A stretch of DNA of 64,000 nt, taken from positions 94,181-158,180 of the forward strand of contig JADNYJ010000091.1 of assembly GCA_015501075.1 (NCBI GenBank), given 5' to 3'. The translations under genes and the position numbers were made by a program. Below are positions 49,443 to 60,530 of the stretch, in pieces. The number at the start of each line of letters is the position of its first letter. Within the stretch, counting starts at the first letter, position 1. Below the pieces are notes generated by a model. It ran no database searches. It saw only the letters and a list, made by a program, of their open reading frames with translations, and had not been told where the DNA came from. This DNA is from Gymnopilus junonius (taxonomy: Eukaryota > Basidiomycota > Agaricomycetes > Agaricales > Galerinaceae).

Positions 49443-50698
49443 GGCTCGCTACTCATACCCGTGTCCCGAAAGTAAAATAAATAATAAATAATAAGGAAGA
49501 GAGGAGAAGGAAAGGGGAGAAAAAAGAAGGGATTTGACTTACAACTGTGTGATTTGAACCTGTTTCTGGCCGGCCTTTCCGTGTCCAAGGTGTTGTGCAA
49601 AGGCGCGGGGTAAAATGGCGGTTGGCTCAATTTGGCAGCTGTTCTCATCAACACAGCCACTGGAGTAGTGAGATCACAAAAAATATTCACTACTGGTTCA
49701 CTACTTTGTAAATTATTCACTACTCACTCCTTCCACACAAAAAAATTCAAGGGTGTTAATAAAAGCGAGGGTACCTCAATTATTGAATTTTACGCTCATC
49801 TGAGGTAAATTGAGCATCCTGTTGCCTTATCTTCAAGATCTCACTACTGAGTCACATGCCCAGGGAGATTAGATTGGGCTGGATTGGGAAGTGCAGCCTT
49901 CGGCCGTGCTAAGAAGCCCGATGTAAACCGATCTGGAGAGAAACCAGCACGTGGGCTCTCCCGCGCGTCGCAAGCGACGCGCATAGTGTGTAAATTAGGT
50001 TTCCAGAGCGTGTCTGGAGACCATCCCTTATTCTAAATTTCCGAAAAAATTTCCATGCACAAAGCGCATGTATAGTAGTTATTTCATGTCATAATAAGAA
50101 CATATTTGCCTTCCTTAGTTGTTTCAATGCACCAAAAACACGAAATTTTCCTGTGTTTTGTAAAATATGATCAATGAATGGCCAAGGTCACCCTTAAAAA
50201 TCACTGTAACCTCTTCTATTCAATCCTTATTTATGCACTAAGGTATATTTTGCAAGCCATAGACAGTTAGCTAGACAAACAAGTTCAGTTTTTGAATACC
50301 TTAAGAGCAGAAATCTGGATATCAAGAAGGAAACTGACCTAAAGCACTGAAATTCACCCATTTAAATAGAAGTCTTAGCATTGGAATACCCAAGACCTAG
50401 TGCACAGGATGATATCCAGGTTTCTGGACCATCCAATTCACTTTTTGGACAAGAAAAAAATTTATGCCCTGGCCTGACTGGAATTTGCACCGGAATCTGA
50501 CAGTAATATACAGTAGTTACATGTTTAAGCAGTATCACATTATATTTCTTGAATTTATCTCGCAAAATGGCAAGATTCGAGCTTGGCTTCGTCCATGCAT
50601 ACACGCCGGAATGAGTTTCCAAAAATGTGCAGCATGTGACTTATTCAAACTCCGGTCAGTAGTGATCAGTAGTGAAGCACGGGTATGAGTTGCGAGCC
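49443..50698. mobile_element. Non-autonomous DNA transposon, 1256 bp, 8-bp TSD
   Basis: Ends are 21-bp inverted repeats (49443-49463 and 50678-50698) beginning GGCTCGC and ending CCCGTG, with one mismatch. A perfect 8-bp direct repeat CCTCATCG flanks them. Inside each end are clustered TCACTACT/AGTAGTGA motifs (about 49663, 49687, 49698, 49716 on the left; 50657-50676 on the right), as expected for subterminal transposase-binding sites. No transposase frame is present, so mobility would require a partner element. An 8-bp TSD is typical of hAT and of KDZ/Zisupton-like elements. The ends lack the CAGNG start of hAT elements, so the superfamily is left open. Confidence 0.88.
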
Positions 50699-50706
50699 CC
50701 TCATCG
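50699..50706. repeat. Right 8-bp target-site duplication (CCTCATCG)
   Basis: Second copy of the duplication at 49435-49442. Confidence 0.85.
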
Positions 50707-51288
50707 AGCACTCAGAGCAAGAGTGTGTTTATTATAGACGGTGATGAATAACCACGTACAGAGCTCCAGTATGTTGCGAAGAATGTGTGAGCATGTTGAA
50801 AGAGGAACAGAAAGTGACACTATTATTCTGCAATTAGTACGGACATAGAGGGTCCAATGATGACGCTTTACGGGTTCAATTTAGCGGCCTAATCAAGAAA
50901 ACAACAGAACGTTGATCCATGATTTTTCTTGAAAAAGTCATTGTTTTACGCCTTCAAAACGTGCTTTTAACGAAGCTAAATATAACAAAATATTCTCTTA
51001 AATTCTGTTTAACTTCGGACATACAAGGACCCCCACAATCAAGTTGATCTTCATTTCCGCTTGTATCACGTTAAAGGTACCACCAATGAGTAATGGCTGA
51101 TAGGATGTGCTTACTTACCCTCGTTTGAGCTCGATATCTGACTGAACCTCTTACATAAACAATCTCAATTGCGTCGTTCGTGGGTGTTCATGGGCATCAA
51201 AACTGAGGCCTGAGGCGTTGTGCCCTATCAGGAGTCGAGCACGTGACATTGATTCGCTATCGCTCATCATCAACGCCATCAGCAATGA
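50707..51288. other. Spacer between the two transposons
   Basis: No supported gene. Confidence 0.4.
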
Positions 51289-51293
51289 GTCTC

Positions 51294-51934
51294 ACTGCTG
51301 GCAACAGGTTATTTAAGTTGACCAAAAATGATTAAGAAAATAAATTAAACATGTTTATGTTCTTGGTCTGCTTTTCCGTCACATACAATCTATTTTCAAC
51401 TCAACAATGGCTGGGACAGAAATTCTTTTGTCAAACACTTCATTTTTAGCATATTTATAGGCCTATTAAATGCAATACTTGTGCTAAATTTTTTTGATCA
51501 AAAATAGTGACAGAAAGGTAGAGTTTATTGTTTTATTGTTCTCGTTGTCAATTGTAGTATTTAAGACAAGTTTTGGTCCCTTTAAAATAAGTTAAAAATA
51601 TTTTCAATTCAGTTTGGGTGCGAAACATTGTTCTTTTTGTTTATCCAGCAACAAAAATTCTTGCTAAATTTATCATTTATGAGACAACAAAAGAAATTGT
51701 GAATGTGAAATTTAACAAAAGCTTTTGTCTATACAAAAACATGACATAAACTTTAGATTCTGTGGGGCTAAGAACTTTATAATACAGGTAGGATCTGTAT
51801 TATATTTTTTCAGAATTAAAATATATCATTTTTAATAGATTCAAGAAGTCGAAAAATGGTCGAAAACATGTAAACATGTTTAATTTATTTTTTTAATCAT
51901 TTTTAGTCTACTTAAATAACCTGTTGCCAGCAGT
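51294..51934. mobile_element. MITE, 641 bp, with ~64-bp terminal inverted repeats
   Basis: 51294-51357 is repeated in inverted form at about 51871-51934 with about three mismatches, starting ACTGCTGGCAACAGG and followed by TTATTTAAGT. A 5-bp direct repeat GTCTC flanks it (51289-51293 and 51935-51939); other boundary choices of a base or two are possible because the ends are short on flanking contrast. The interior is strongly A+T-rich and has no coding capacity. This is the form of a miniature inverted-repeat transposable element. It is inserted into a more G+C-balanced sequence seen on both sides. Confidence 0.85.
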
Positions 51935-51939
51935 GTCTC

Positions 51940-52465
51940 GACCACATTGCCCGTTCCTGAGCCGGATGGACTTACATCATCTCGGCCGCGCCCTGAATAT
52001 CGTCGCTTAATAGCGAGACCGGCATCACGGACTCCGGAGGGCCTGAAGCGTCTTGAACCGCACGCTGTAGTACTTTGCACCATGTCGCCGTTAGATACCA
52101 GGTCTACTTCTTTGATTCCAAGGCTCATGGCTACCATTCTACTAACCCAGTCTGATGGCGCTCCTACCAAGCTTGTGAACCTCCTACTTAGGATCTTTAT
52201 ACTGTGATTATCTCGCCTTTTTCTGCGAGTCCCTGTGTATAACTTGCGTTGCCGCTCATCGAGGTACCGGCCAAGCAATTTAGCCTCCCTATGTCATCAA
52301 GAAATAGGAGGAAATAGGCTACATACGGCCATGCGAACCGGTAATTCTGGTGCCTGCGATACCCGGCAGAAGATATTTTCATCAGGTTATAAATTTGGAT
52401 CGTTGAATTTACAACCGATCCTCCTCTGTACGCCTGGACACTCTACCGCGTAGGGTATCCAAACG
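51940..52465. other. Intergenic upstream of FAD oxidase 1
   Basis: Both strands are open over 51947-52207, and neither shows a family. It may be a relic interrupted by the MITE. Confidence 0.35.
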
Positions 52466-55026
52466 ATGCCGCCGATGCACAGCACACTGTCCTTTCCACT
52501 CATTTTTTCACTTTTTCTCCTCGGTTCAGGGTTTGTCTTTGCAACTGATCCAACCAATTCGACCAATTCGACCACCGCAACCAATGTAACGCTCGTTGCC
52601 AATTATGCACACTTTCCACACTGGGACTATCTCAATGCCACGGTCGGAGGACGCCTGCATGCTGGTGTACCCCTTGCTCAACCCTGCTTTTCTCGTCCGA
52701 CACTCTCAAACATAACGCAATGCGCTACAGTCCAGGTCGACTACGCAGACCACGGTACGCGTTCTGTTCCGCACCCAACCTTCCGCGTCCCTCACGTCAT
52801 CGCTACAGTGTTCCGTTCCGACAATTTCGGCGCGTACGAAATCACGCAGTGGGAGACATGTCAGACAAGTGGAGACGATTGTCTGTTGGATTGGAAAAAC
52901 ACCACAAATCCAGCTGCCTTTTTGCCACCAGCTCAATGTCGACAAGGAAGTGTGCCTAGCTACTACGTAAGTGACTTCCAAAATTTCAGCGATGAACTTT
53001 TGTTGATTATGAGACTAGATTGACGTCTCGGGCCCGAATGATGTTGTTTCCGCCTATAACTTTGCGAGCCAGTACCGTATTCCCCTGGTCATCAAGAATA
53101 CTGGAGTTCGTTTGATCTTTTTTTGACGTTTTTTTAGGGTTATTGATATGTTATTTAGCACGATTACATTGGACGCAGCTCCGGACCGGGTACATTGGCT
53201 CTTTGGGTGAGCATATGTGAGAAGTCAAAACCGTTCTCCCTATTCTGATGACTTACGTATAGACGCACAATCTCGACAATGTGAGATTATCTTTGCATCC
53301 CGTTGAACGAGAGTATCTGATGGAGCGCTTAGTTGGACCTACAAACTTCATTCGTTCCCCAAGGTTGTTCAGAACCCCCTACTACTGCGCTGACTGTCGG
53401 AGTAAGTGTTCCCAAGTTCAGGAAGAATATTAGCTAACGTTCAGGTTCGTAGGCTGGGCAACAGTTCAATTCTGTTTTGGATTTCACTGACGCCAATAAC
53501 GTGACTGTCGTCTCAGGAGCTGATCCAGGTGTCGGGATATCCGGAGGATGGGTCATGGTATTCGCCTAACCGATATCCTAAATGTACATGGCTCTGACAG
53601 TTTGCTTTCTTAGGGAGGCGGTCACGGTGTTTTGTCCCCTGCCCTGGGCCTCGGCGTTGACCGAGTTCTCGAGTTCAAAATCGTCACTCCGGATGGCAAA
53701 TATCGTACAGCGAACAAGTGTCAAAACCAGGATCTCTTCTTTGCTCTTCGCGGTGGAGGAGGCGGTACTTTCGGCGTCGTTCTAGAGAGCACGCACTTGG
53801 CCTCACCCGCAGTCAAACTACAAGTGTAAGTGTCCTACATTTTGCCAAGAGCCATCCTTCATATCGATTTTTTTAGTGTCCTCGGTCTTAGCACCTTCAG
53901 CCCGACCAACGCCACCAAACTTATCCAGGGTCTTGCGCAGAGTGCAGTGCAAATGGCTGCAGACGGATGGGGTGGATATATCACAGTGCGTTGCCTTCAA
54001 TCTGGAATTGATGATATTAAAGAAATATAAACGGCTCATGATTATGGTTCAGGTTTCTTCTGGTAACGCGGTCTGGGCCAATCCCCTTCTCAATAGCACA
54101 GCAGCACGAACGTCGGCTGCAGGGGTTGTTAAAGCATTTGCGTCTGTCGGTGGCACCACCACGTTTTTGACCATGAATTCTTACAAAGAATTTTTCGACA
54201 CTTTCCTCGCTTCGAATACCATGGTATGCGGGTTTATGCGTTTACCTTTCTCAAACTAATTGCTCTCCTTTTCCAGCCGGTTGGAAGGCCCCAGGCTGTG
54301 GCCAGTCGTCTCATCCCTGACACGAGCTTCAACAAGCGACTCTATTTAAGGATATGACGAACGCGATGCTTGGAGCTGACTTTGGTCAGATCCTTGCCAC
54401 AACACCCTATGGATTCAAAGGCTATGATCGTGGCGGAACGTCCATCAATCCTGCTTTCCGAACTGCGGTGTGGCACGTACGTATTCATTTTATTTCCTAC
54501 CTCAAACGGTCACGAAATTCCTAACTCTTTTATCAGAGCGTCTTGGGCTATTTCTGGGACTTCGATGCTACAAGTTTCAACGCATCAGCACTTACCAGAA
54601 ATTAGAACAGCAATGGGCTACTGTGCGCGCGGAAACTCCTGGAGCTGCTGTTTACAGGTAAGGACTCGCCACTTATATCTAACCCGTAACTGATTTTCAC
54701 CTCTTTTTGAAGAACGAGGCTGACGTCTATGAACCTGACTATATCGATGCTTTCTGGGGCTCTGCTAATTATGAACAGCTCTCGTCCATTAAACAGAAGT
54801 AGTACGTTCCCTCCGAGATATTTGATGTTTCCGCAGTTTCTGACTAACATACCCAATAGCGATCCCAACCATCTTCTTGATTGCTGGCACTGTGGTATGT
54901 ATCAGCTTGTTCTAGGCTTTACGTGACTTGCACTGATTCATTCTCGTTATTGTAATGTTCCGTGCAGTTGGGTGGAAAGGGCAGCAAGACTCACGCTTCC
55001 AGTGCTATCCAGACATCTCCAACTGA
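52466..55026 (+). CDS. Secreted FAD-linked oxidase, BBE-like (copy 1), with two apparent frameshifts
   Basis: Begins with a signal peptide ([19 protein letters not shown]). Exons then give [20 protein letters not shown] (FAD-binding PCMH-type domain; the His after NTG is the usual covalent FAD site), [51 protein letters not shown], and a C-terminal BBE segment ending [11 protein letters not shown], then VGWKG, to the stop at 55024-55026. The family oxidises alcohols, sugars or alkaloid-like substrates and makes H2O2. No second covalent Cys is evident. Comparison with copy 2 shows a missing base near 54335 and another near 54572. Exons elsewhere join in phase. Tandem with 56162-58669. Confidence 0.82.
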
Positions 55027-56160
55027 GCGTTCCCGGCTTCGGCACTACCACCGAATAGTTTCATACCCCCCATAATTGCTTTTTATTGTGGCTTTTTATT
55101 CTTAACTTTAATCTTAACTTAAGGATGGTATTGGTTGTATGCAAGTTTCGAATGATCTGGACTGTTTATTTAGGACGTACTGTCAGATGGTCTAAGGTAA
55201 TAGGTAGAACGTGCTTGGTATTTTGGAGGACTGGAAGAAAGATGGAATGTAAAAGACCTTACTTGATCACTAGTTTATTCTCCAAGGGGCAACGGTCGCG
55301 TTGTGTAAACTTACTGTTAGAACTACCATGTACCTTCTGAATCCTTTTAGACCCAAGCGTCCCCTCCTTTGCGGTTTTACACATGGCTTTACCTAGGTTC
55401 CTCGGTTATTTCGATTTTGAATAACTTCAATTCGTTTGACGCCAACTCCTGATCGGCCAAAGCAACGGAACTCGGGCTGATCAAGAAATGCCGAGAGTAC
55501 CCGCAAGTCCGATGATGATGGTTAATGCTAATCACTCTTGTTTCCCTCCGACTTACATTCGTGTGCAACGCGTATAACCACACATATCCACCACTCCATG
55601 GTATTATTCTACGACTCCTTTTACATCAGGCTTCTCCATAAATCGGCTCTCCCGCCTGCAGAGTATACTGAGTGTATCCTGTCAACCTCCATGGGGCACG
55701 GATGTAGGCACAGTTTGATACAAGTTCCTTAACTGTATCCTTTCAAATGCACGATGACAGTTTACGTTTTATACAGGCTGCCGAATGATGGCTGTCTGGT
55801 CGATACCGCGTATCAAATGTGTTCAAGTCGACAGTATGTATCAGCGACTGAAGCGAATTATTGTTAGGGCAGCAACGAAGGTAGCGTAGTTCTTTGGCTT
55901 CGACAAGGTACTAAATACTGTTCATAATGGCGGAGGCGACCTTTAGCTGCAGTCAACGGCTGGAACAATCAAGTCGCCCTCTGAAATCGGGTCAGCTTAC
56001 GACATTACTCCTCCGATGCGCGTTTGTTTGATTTTGCAAATGTTTCAGCTTCCGCTAAAAGGATCTAATCAGAACTGCTACTCTGGTTCCCTCCTCTGAC
56101 GTGATCTAAAAATAGATTATCCTCCTATAAAGCAACCATGTTGGACGAACTAGTAGAGAC
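55027..56160. other. Intergenic between tandem FAD oxidases
   Basis: No supported gene. A TATAAAG at 56126-56132 is followed closely by ATGs at 56138, 56162 and 56171. The later ones are likelier starts. Confidence 0.4.
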
Positions 56161-56161
56161 C

Positions 56162-58669
56162 ATGTCGACGATGTTCGGCTCATTAGTCTCCTCATTCTTT
56201 CTCTTAAATCTCGCAGCAGCCACGAGGGTACTTCTCCGGCCTGGAATGCTCTCAATAGCACAGTTGGAGGGCGTTTACAAGTCGGGGTACCGCTTGCTCA
56301 GCCATGCTTTTCCCTCCTGAATGGAGGTGCACCGAATGTACCAAACCCGACTGAGTGCTCAGACATTCAGACCAACTATGAAAATCACAGTGGGTTTTGC
56401 GAATTGTGCCCCTTCCTTCCACTTGCTAATCTGTAACCTTCCCGGCAGTTTTCCGTTCTGACCATTTTGGAGCGTATGAAATCATTCAGTGGGAGACCTG
56501 TCAGACAACTGGGGACGAATGTCTTCTGGATTGGACAAACGCTACGAACCCTCAAGCTTTCGCGCCTCCCGCACAATGTCGACAAGGAAGTATATCGAAT
56601 TACTACGTACGTCTTACCCCCGACATTCATGGCTTCTTGATGGTTATGATTGCTCCAGATTGACGTTACCGGCCCTAGCGATGTAATTGCGGCTTTCACT
56701 TTCTCCAAAAGTGATCAAGTCCCTCTGGTCATTAAAAACACTGGGGTACGCTCGGCGGCTTTGTTCTTTTGGAGCGTTTAATGATGAAACCGGTTTCTAG
56801 CATGACTACATTGGCCGCAGTGCTGCACCAGGGTCTTTGGCTCTGTGGGTAAGACTACTCCCAATAATATATTTTTTTTGATATCTCATACTCGTGGTTA
56901 CCCTACAGACCCACCACCTTGACAAGGTGTGCCTTCATTTCTCTTCATCTGGAAATAGCTGTCTGACCAACCTGTTAGCTTGTCTTGAATCGCACTTTTG
57001 TGCCAACTGGCTGCTCAGGCAATCCAACAACTGCTATCACCGTTGGCGTAAGTTTAAATTTAGATTTATCTTCTAGAGGGAAAGTTAAGCAAAGGAATAG
57101 GCTGGCCAGCAGTTCGAAACTGTCTATGCTTTCGCAGCCGCTAACAACGTTACTGTTGTGGCAGGAGCTGACCCTGGTGTCGGCCTCTCTGGTGGATGGG
57201 TGATGGTGCGTCGCGATGAACCAGTATGGACTATTTTTGGCTAAAATCTTTTCTCAGGGCGGTGGACATGGCGGACTATCACCATCAATGGGCCTAGGTG
57301 TCGACCGTGTCTTGGAGTTCAAAATCGTCACCCCAGATGGTCAATATCGCATCGCGGAACAAGTGCCAAAACACCGACCTTTTCTTTGCTCTCCGTGGTG
57401 GAGGCGGAGGAACGTTCGGAGTCGTCATTGAGAGCACACACATTGCTTCACCTCAGGTCACTGTTCAAGCGTAAGTCATTCGTTTCATGGCTTCTGCAAC
57501 GACGGCTTAAGTATCTGGAATTTAGTCTATTAGGCACCTATAATGCCACAGGGAGAATTCAACTAAGCTGCTCAAAGCTCTTGCCAAGAGTGCAGTGCAA
57601 ATGGCCAGTGACGGTTGGGGAGGATACATCACAGTGCGTTGATATTGCTGCTAAAGAAGTGTTTGTACCTGACCTTTGTTTTGATAGCCTCCTGGAGCTA
57701 GTGGCATATGGGCCAACCCAATTCTCAATAGCACTGCTGCCCAACAGTCCGCTGCTGGCGCCGTTGAAGCGTTTGCCTCCGTTGGGGGAACTACAACTTT
57801 CTTCGTAATGGATTCATACACCGAATTCTACGATACCTTTATTGCGTCCAACACCGATGTGAGTTTTTCAAGAAAAATGCGGTAGTACTTAGCTCGGTAC
57901 TTACCTCCTTGATTTAGGCCTCCGGTAGACCTCAAGTATTAGCGAGTCGCCTCATTCCAGCCGACAAGTTCACAGACGAGACTCTCATTGACTCGCTCGT
58001 CGATGGTGTAGTTTCGTCTGAGTTTGGTCAAATTCTTTCTGTGGCCCCCTTTGCCTTCAAGGACTTCGACAACGGCACCTCTATCAATCCTGCATGGCGC
58101 ACTGCTGTTTGGCACGTACGTCCCCTTGTTACTTGAACCAGGAAGCGAGTTGATTTGCGGTTCGAAAACAGAGTTTGATCAGCTACTACTGGAACTTCAA
58201 TTCCACACTCTCTGAGCGTGTCGGCTTGTACAACAAGTTGGAACAACAGTGGGCTGTTGTTCGCCAGAGGACTCCTGGTGCAGCTGTTTACTTCGTGAGT
58301 TTTCTCCATTTGGATTCTATGAAATAAGTCATTCTTACTCAGAGCCTTCATAGAACGAGGCAGACGTCTATGAACCCAATTACATTGATGCCTACTGGGG
58401 TGCCACTAATTATGCCAAATTATTGGCAATCAAGCAGAAGTAGTATGTATTATTCTGTTATTCTAGCTTCGTCAAGGGACTAATGAATTGTTGAACCAGT
58501 GACCCCAACCATCTTCTCGATTGCTGGAACTGCGGTACGTCTTTTCCCTACTCTTTTTCATTTTATTGCTCATCATGAGACTAAATCAATTTCTCTCTCT
58601 ATAGTCGGCTGGAAAGGAGCTCAAGATCCTCGTTACAAGTGTTACCCAAACACTACTGTGGGTAACTAG
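56162..58669 (+). CDS. Secreted FAD-linked oxidase, BBE-like (copy 2), with apparent frameshifts
   Basis: The start at 56162 or 56171 opens a signal peptide (MFGSLVSSFFLLNLAAA). ATG 56138 is too close to the TATA box. Conserved blocks: [97 protein letters not shown], and [16 protein letters not shown] ending PNTTVGN with TAG at 58667-58669. Three frame breaks appear against copy 1: near 56225 (one base missing after the leader), near 57357 (one extra G in GCGGAAC), and near 57557 (one base missing). Function is as for copy 1 by family. Different lesions in each copy argue against one shared ancestral break. Confidence 0.8.
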
Positions 58670-60530
58670 GTCGCTTGCCAGCTCCTTCGTTTGACGTAAA
58701 TTTCGTACACTGAGCCATGTAATACTTCTGCCGAATATTGTCCATACAGGATAAATTACACCGTATCTATTTAAGTTGTCCCTTTGAAACACATCAAATA
58801 TCCACATGCGTGTAGCATTTCGTGCGTTAACGACACGATGTATTCGCCAAATCCCTTTATCATAATTTTAGCTGTGTAGTCGTGTCCTCGTTGCGTCTCC
58901 TACTTATCATAAGCGTTGGTGTGGAAGGCTTGAAGCCTATTTTCCATTGCTATTTCGTGCCAACAGACGATAAATGTGACAGCGTCTTGGACCTAGACCA
59001 GTCCCAATTCAAACTTTATTTGGTTAGAATCTCGAGGTGTGAAAAGGACTGACAAGGATAATACTGCAACGTCACTTGTGCTGTGTGCTGAGCAAGTGCT
59101 GATTCTGCATGAGTTGCCAAAGCACGTCACGTGACAAATGCGATCACCGTCACATCCTTGTCAGTGATCGGTAACATGTTGACATCGCGAGTTCAAAAAA
59201 TATATTTCCTTCCAACTGCTTTCGTTTCGAGGTTTCAAATTTCAACGTCAACACTGACCTTGTACTTCTGTAAGACCTGGCTGCTATGATGTATCAGGCA
59301 GTGTGAAGAACGAAGGGTGCTGTGTCAAAATTCGTCAATTTCGTCCTTAACAAAATGATTGAATGAACTGCTGGGCTAATTGCCTACTTAGAAAAAGCAC
59401 CAATTGAAATGCGCCGACTTCGAACAGAGCCATAGATTCTTACTGCGCTGTATAACGGAGAGTGGACAACATATACGTGTACGATATACACGCGGCCTTC
59501 AAGACATTCGACGTATCTAGTTTATCGCGTGCAAGACCTGGTCTGTGGCTGCTCAGAGGACTTCCAGCTAATATGGATCTTCAATCGTAATCTCGCCCGC
59601 GGATTATATTCTCATCTTTACAGAGCGGTGATACTTTATGACCTTCAAGGGCTGGGATTAGGATAAGGGCTGGAGTTCGACTGCGTGAAGATGGCCAAGT
59701 AAGTGGATGGCTGCTTCATGTACACAGCGTCCTTCAACCGGTAATGTATACGTTACTGGCTCGGAGACATATACCATCCGTTCGTTCGCCTTTTCTTTTC
59801 TTTCTTGTCATCCAGAACCTCATGTATGCTTCACAGCCAGTTATATCTCCATGGGTACGTTCCTGCTCGACGGCTTGAACGCAATGGCATCGAGTCTTCG
59901 ACAGTATTCTAGACTCGATCCCCCATCGAAACCAGACATTTGAGGTTGGGCTTATATCAGTATGTTCCTTGAAGGGCACGAGATCAACAACGAGCTTCAA
60001 GCCTCGACAAAGCGCAGAAAAGACAACATCCTGCTTACATTGCGGAAAGGTCAACTGAGCGAAGTCGCAAGGCTCTTTGGAAAGGATAAGGCCTGCCATT
60101 TTTTTCCTAGGGCTGGTTCGTGGTTTTCACAGTTCGTTGCGGGTAGCCGGGCCTGAGGCTACTCTCATTGCTCGTACATTTGCCCCAAGGTATGTAAACC
60201 TGCTGAGGACCCGAGGAAGGGTGGTGGACCGGTCAGGAAGGAAGAGGAGCTTGCGTGTATGTAAACAACGGACAATCTAAAATCAACAAAACAGGTCCAA
60301 TAATTCATCCTACTACTCCTTGCGTACATATTACGATGAAAATGAAGAAGTCCAATGCAATGGTATGTGTGTAGCTGAGGTAGAGAGTACGAAGTCAAGA
60401 GACACAGCGAGTAGAGTAGCTAGGTAAATAACCAGGTATGTCCAATTAATCTATAATGATTGTTCATTAAAACGACCGACATAAAAGATGAATTAGTTTG
60501 ATGAAGCGAGGAAAAAACGTAAAGGGTAGT
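58670..60530. other. Intergenic, no supported gene
   Basis: Overlapping short frames on both strands at 59700-60160; neither is convincing. Confidence 0.4.

Noticed and set aside
49550..49580. Possible tRNA T-arm (GGTTCAAATC on the minus strand)
   Set aside because: No acceptor stem, D-arm or anticodon arm could be fitted around it.
49322..49720. 132-codon minus-strand frame
   Set aside because: It runs across the left boundary of the 8-bp-TSD transposon and has low-complexity sequence; a fortuitous frame.
51947..52278. Open frames on both strands beside the MITE
   Set aside because: Neither has a recognisable family, and G+C-rich sequence is open by chance on both strands.
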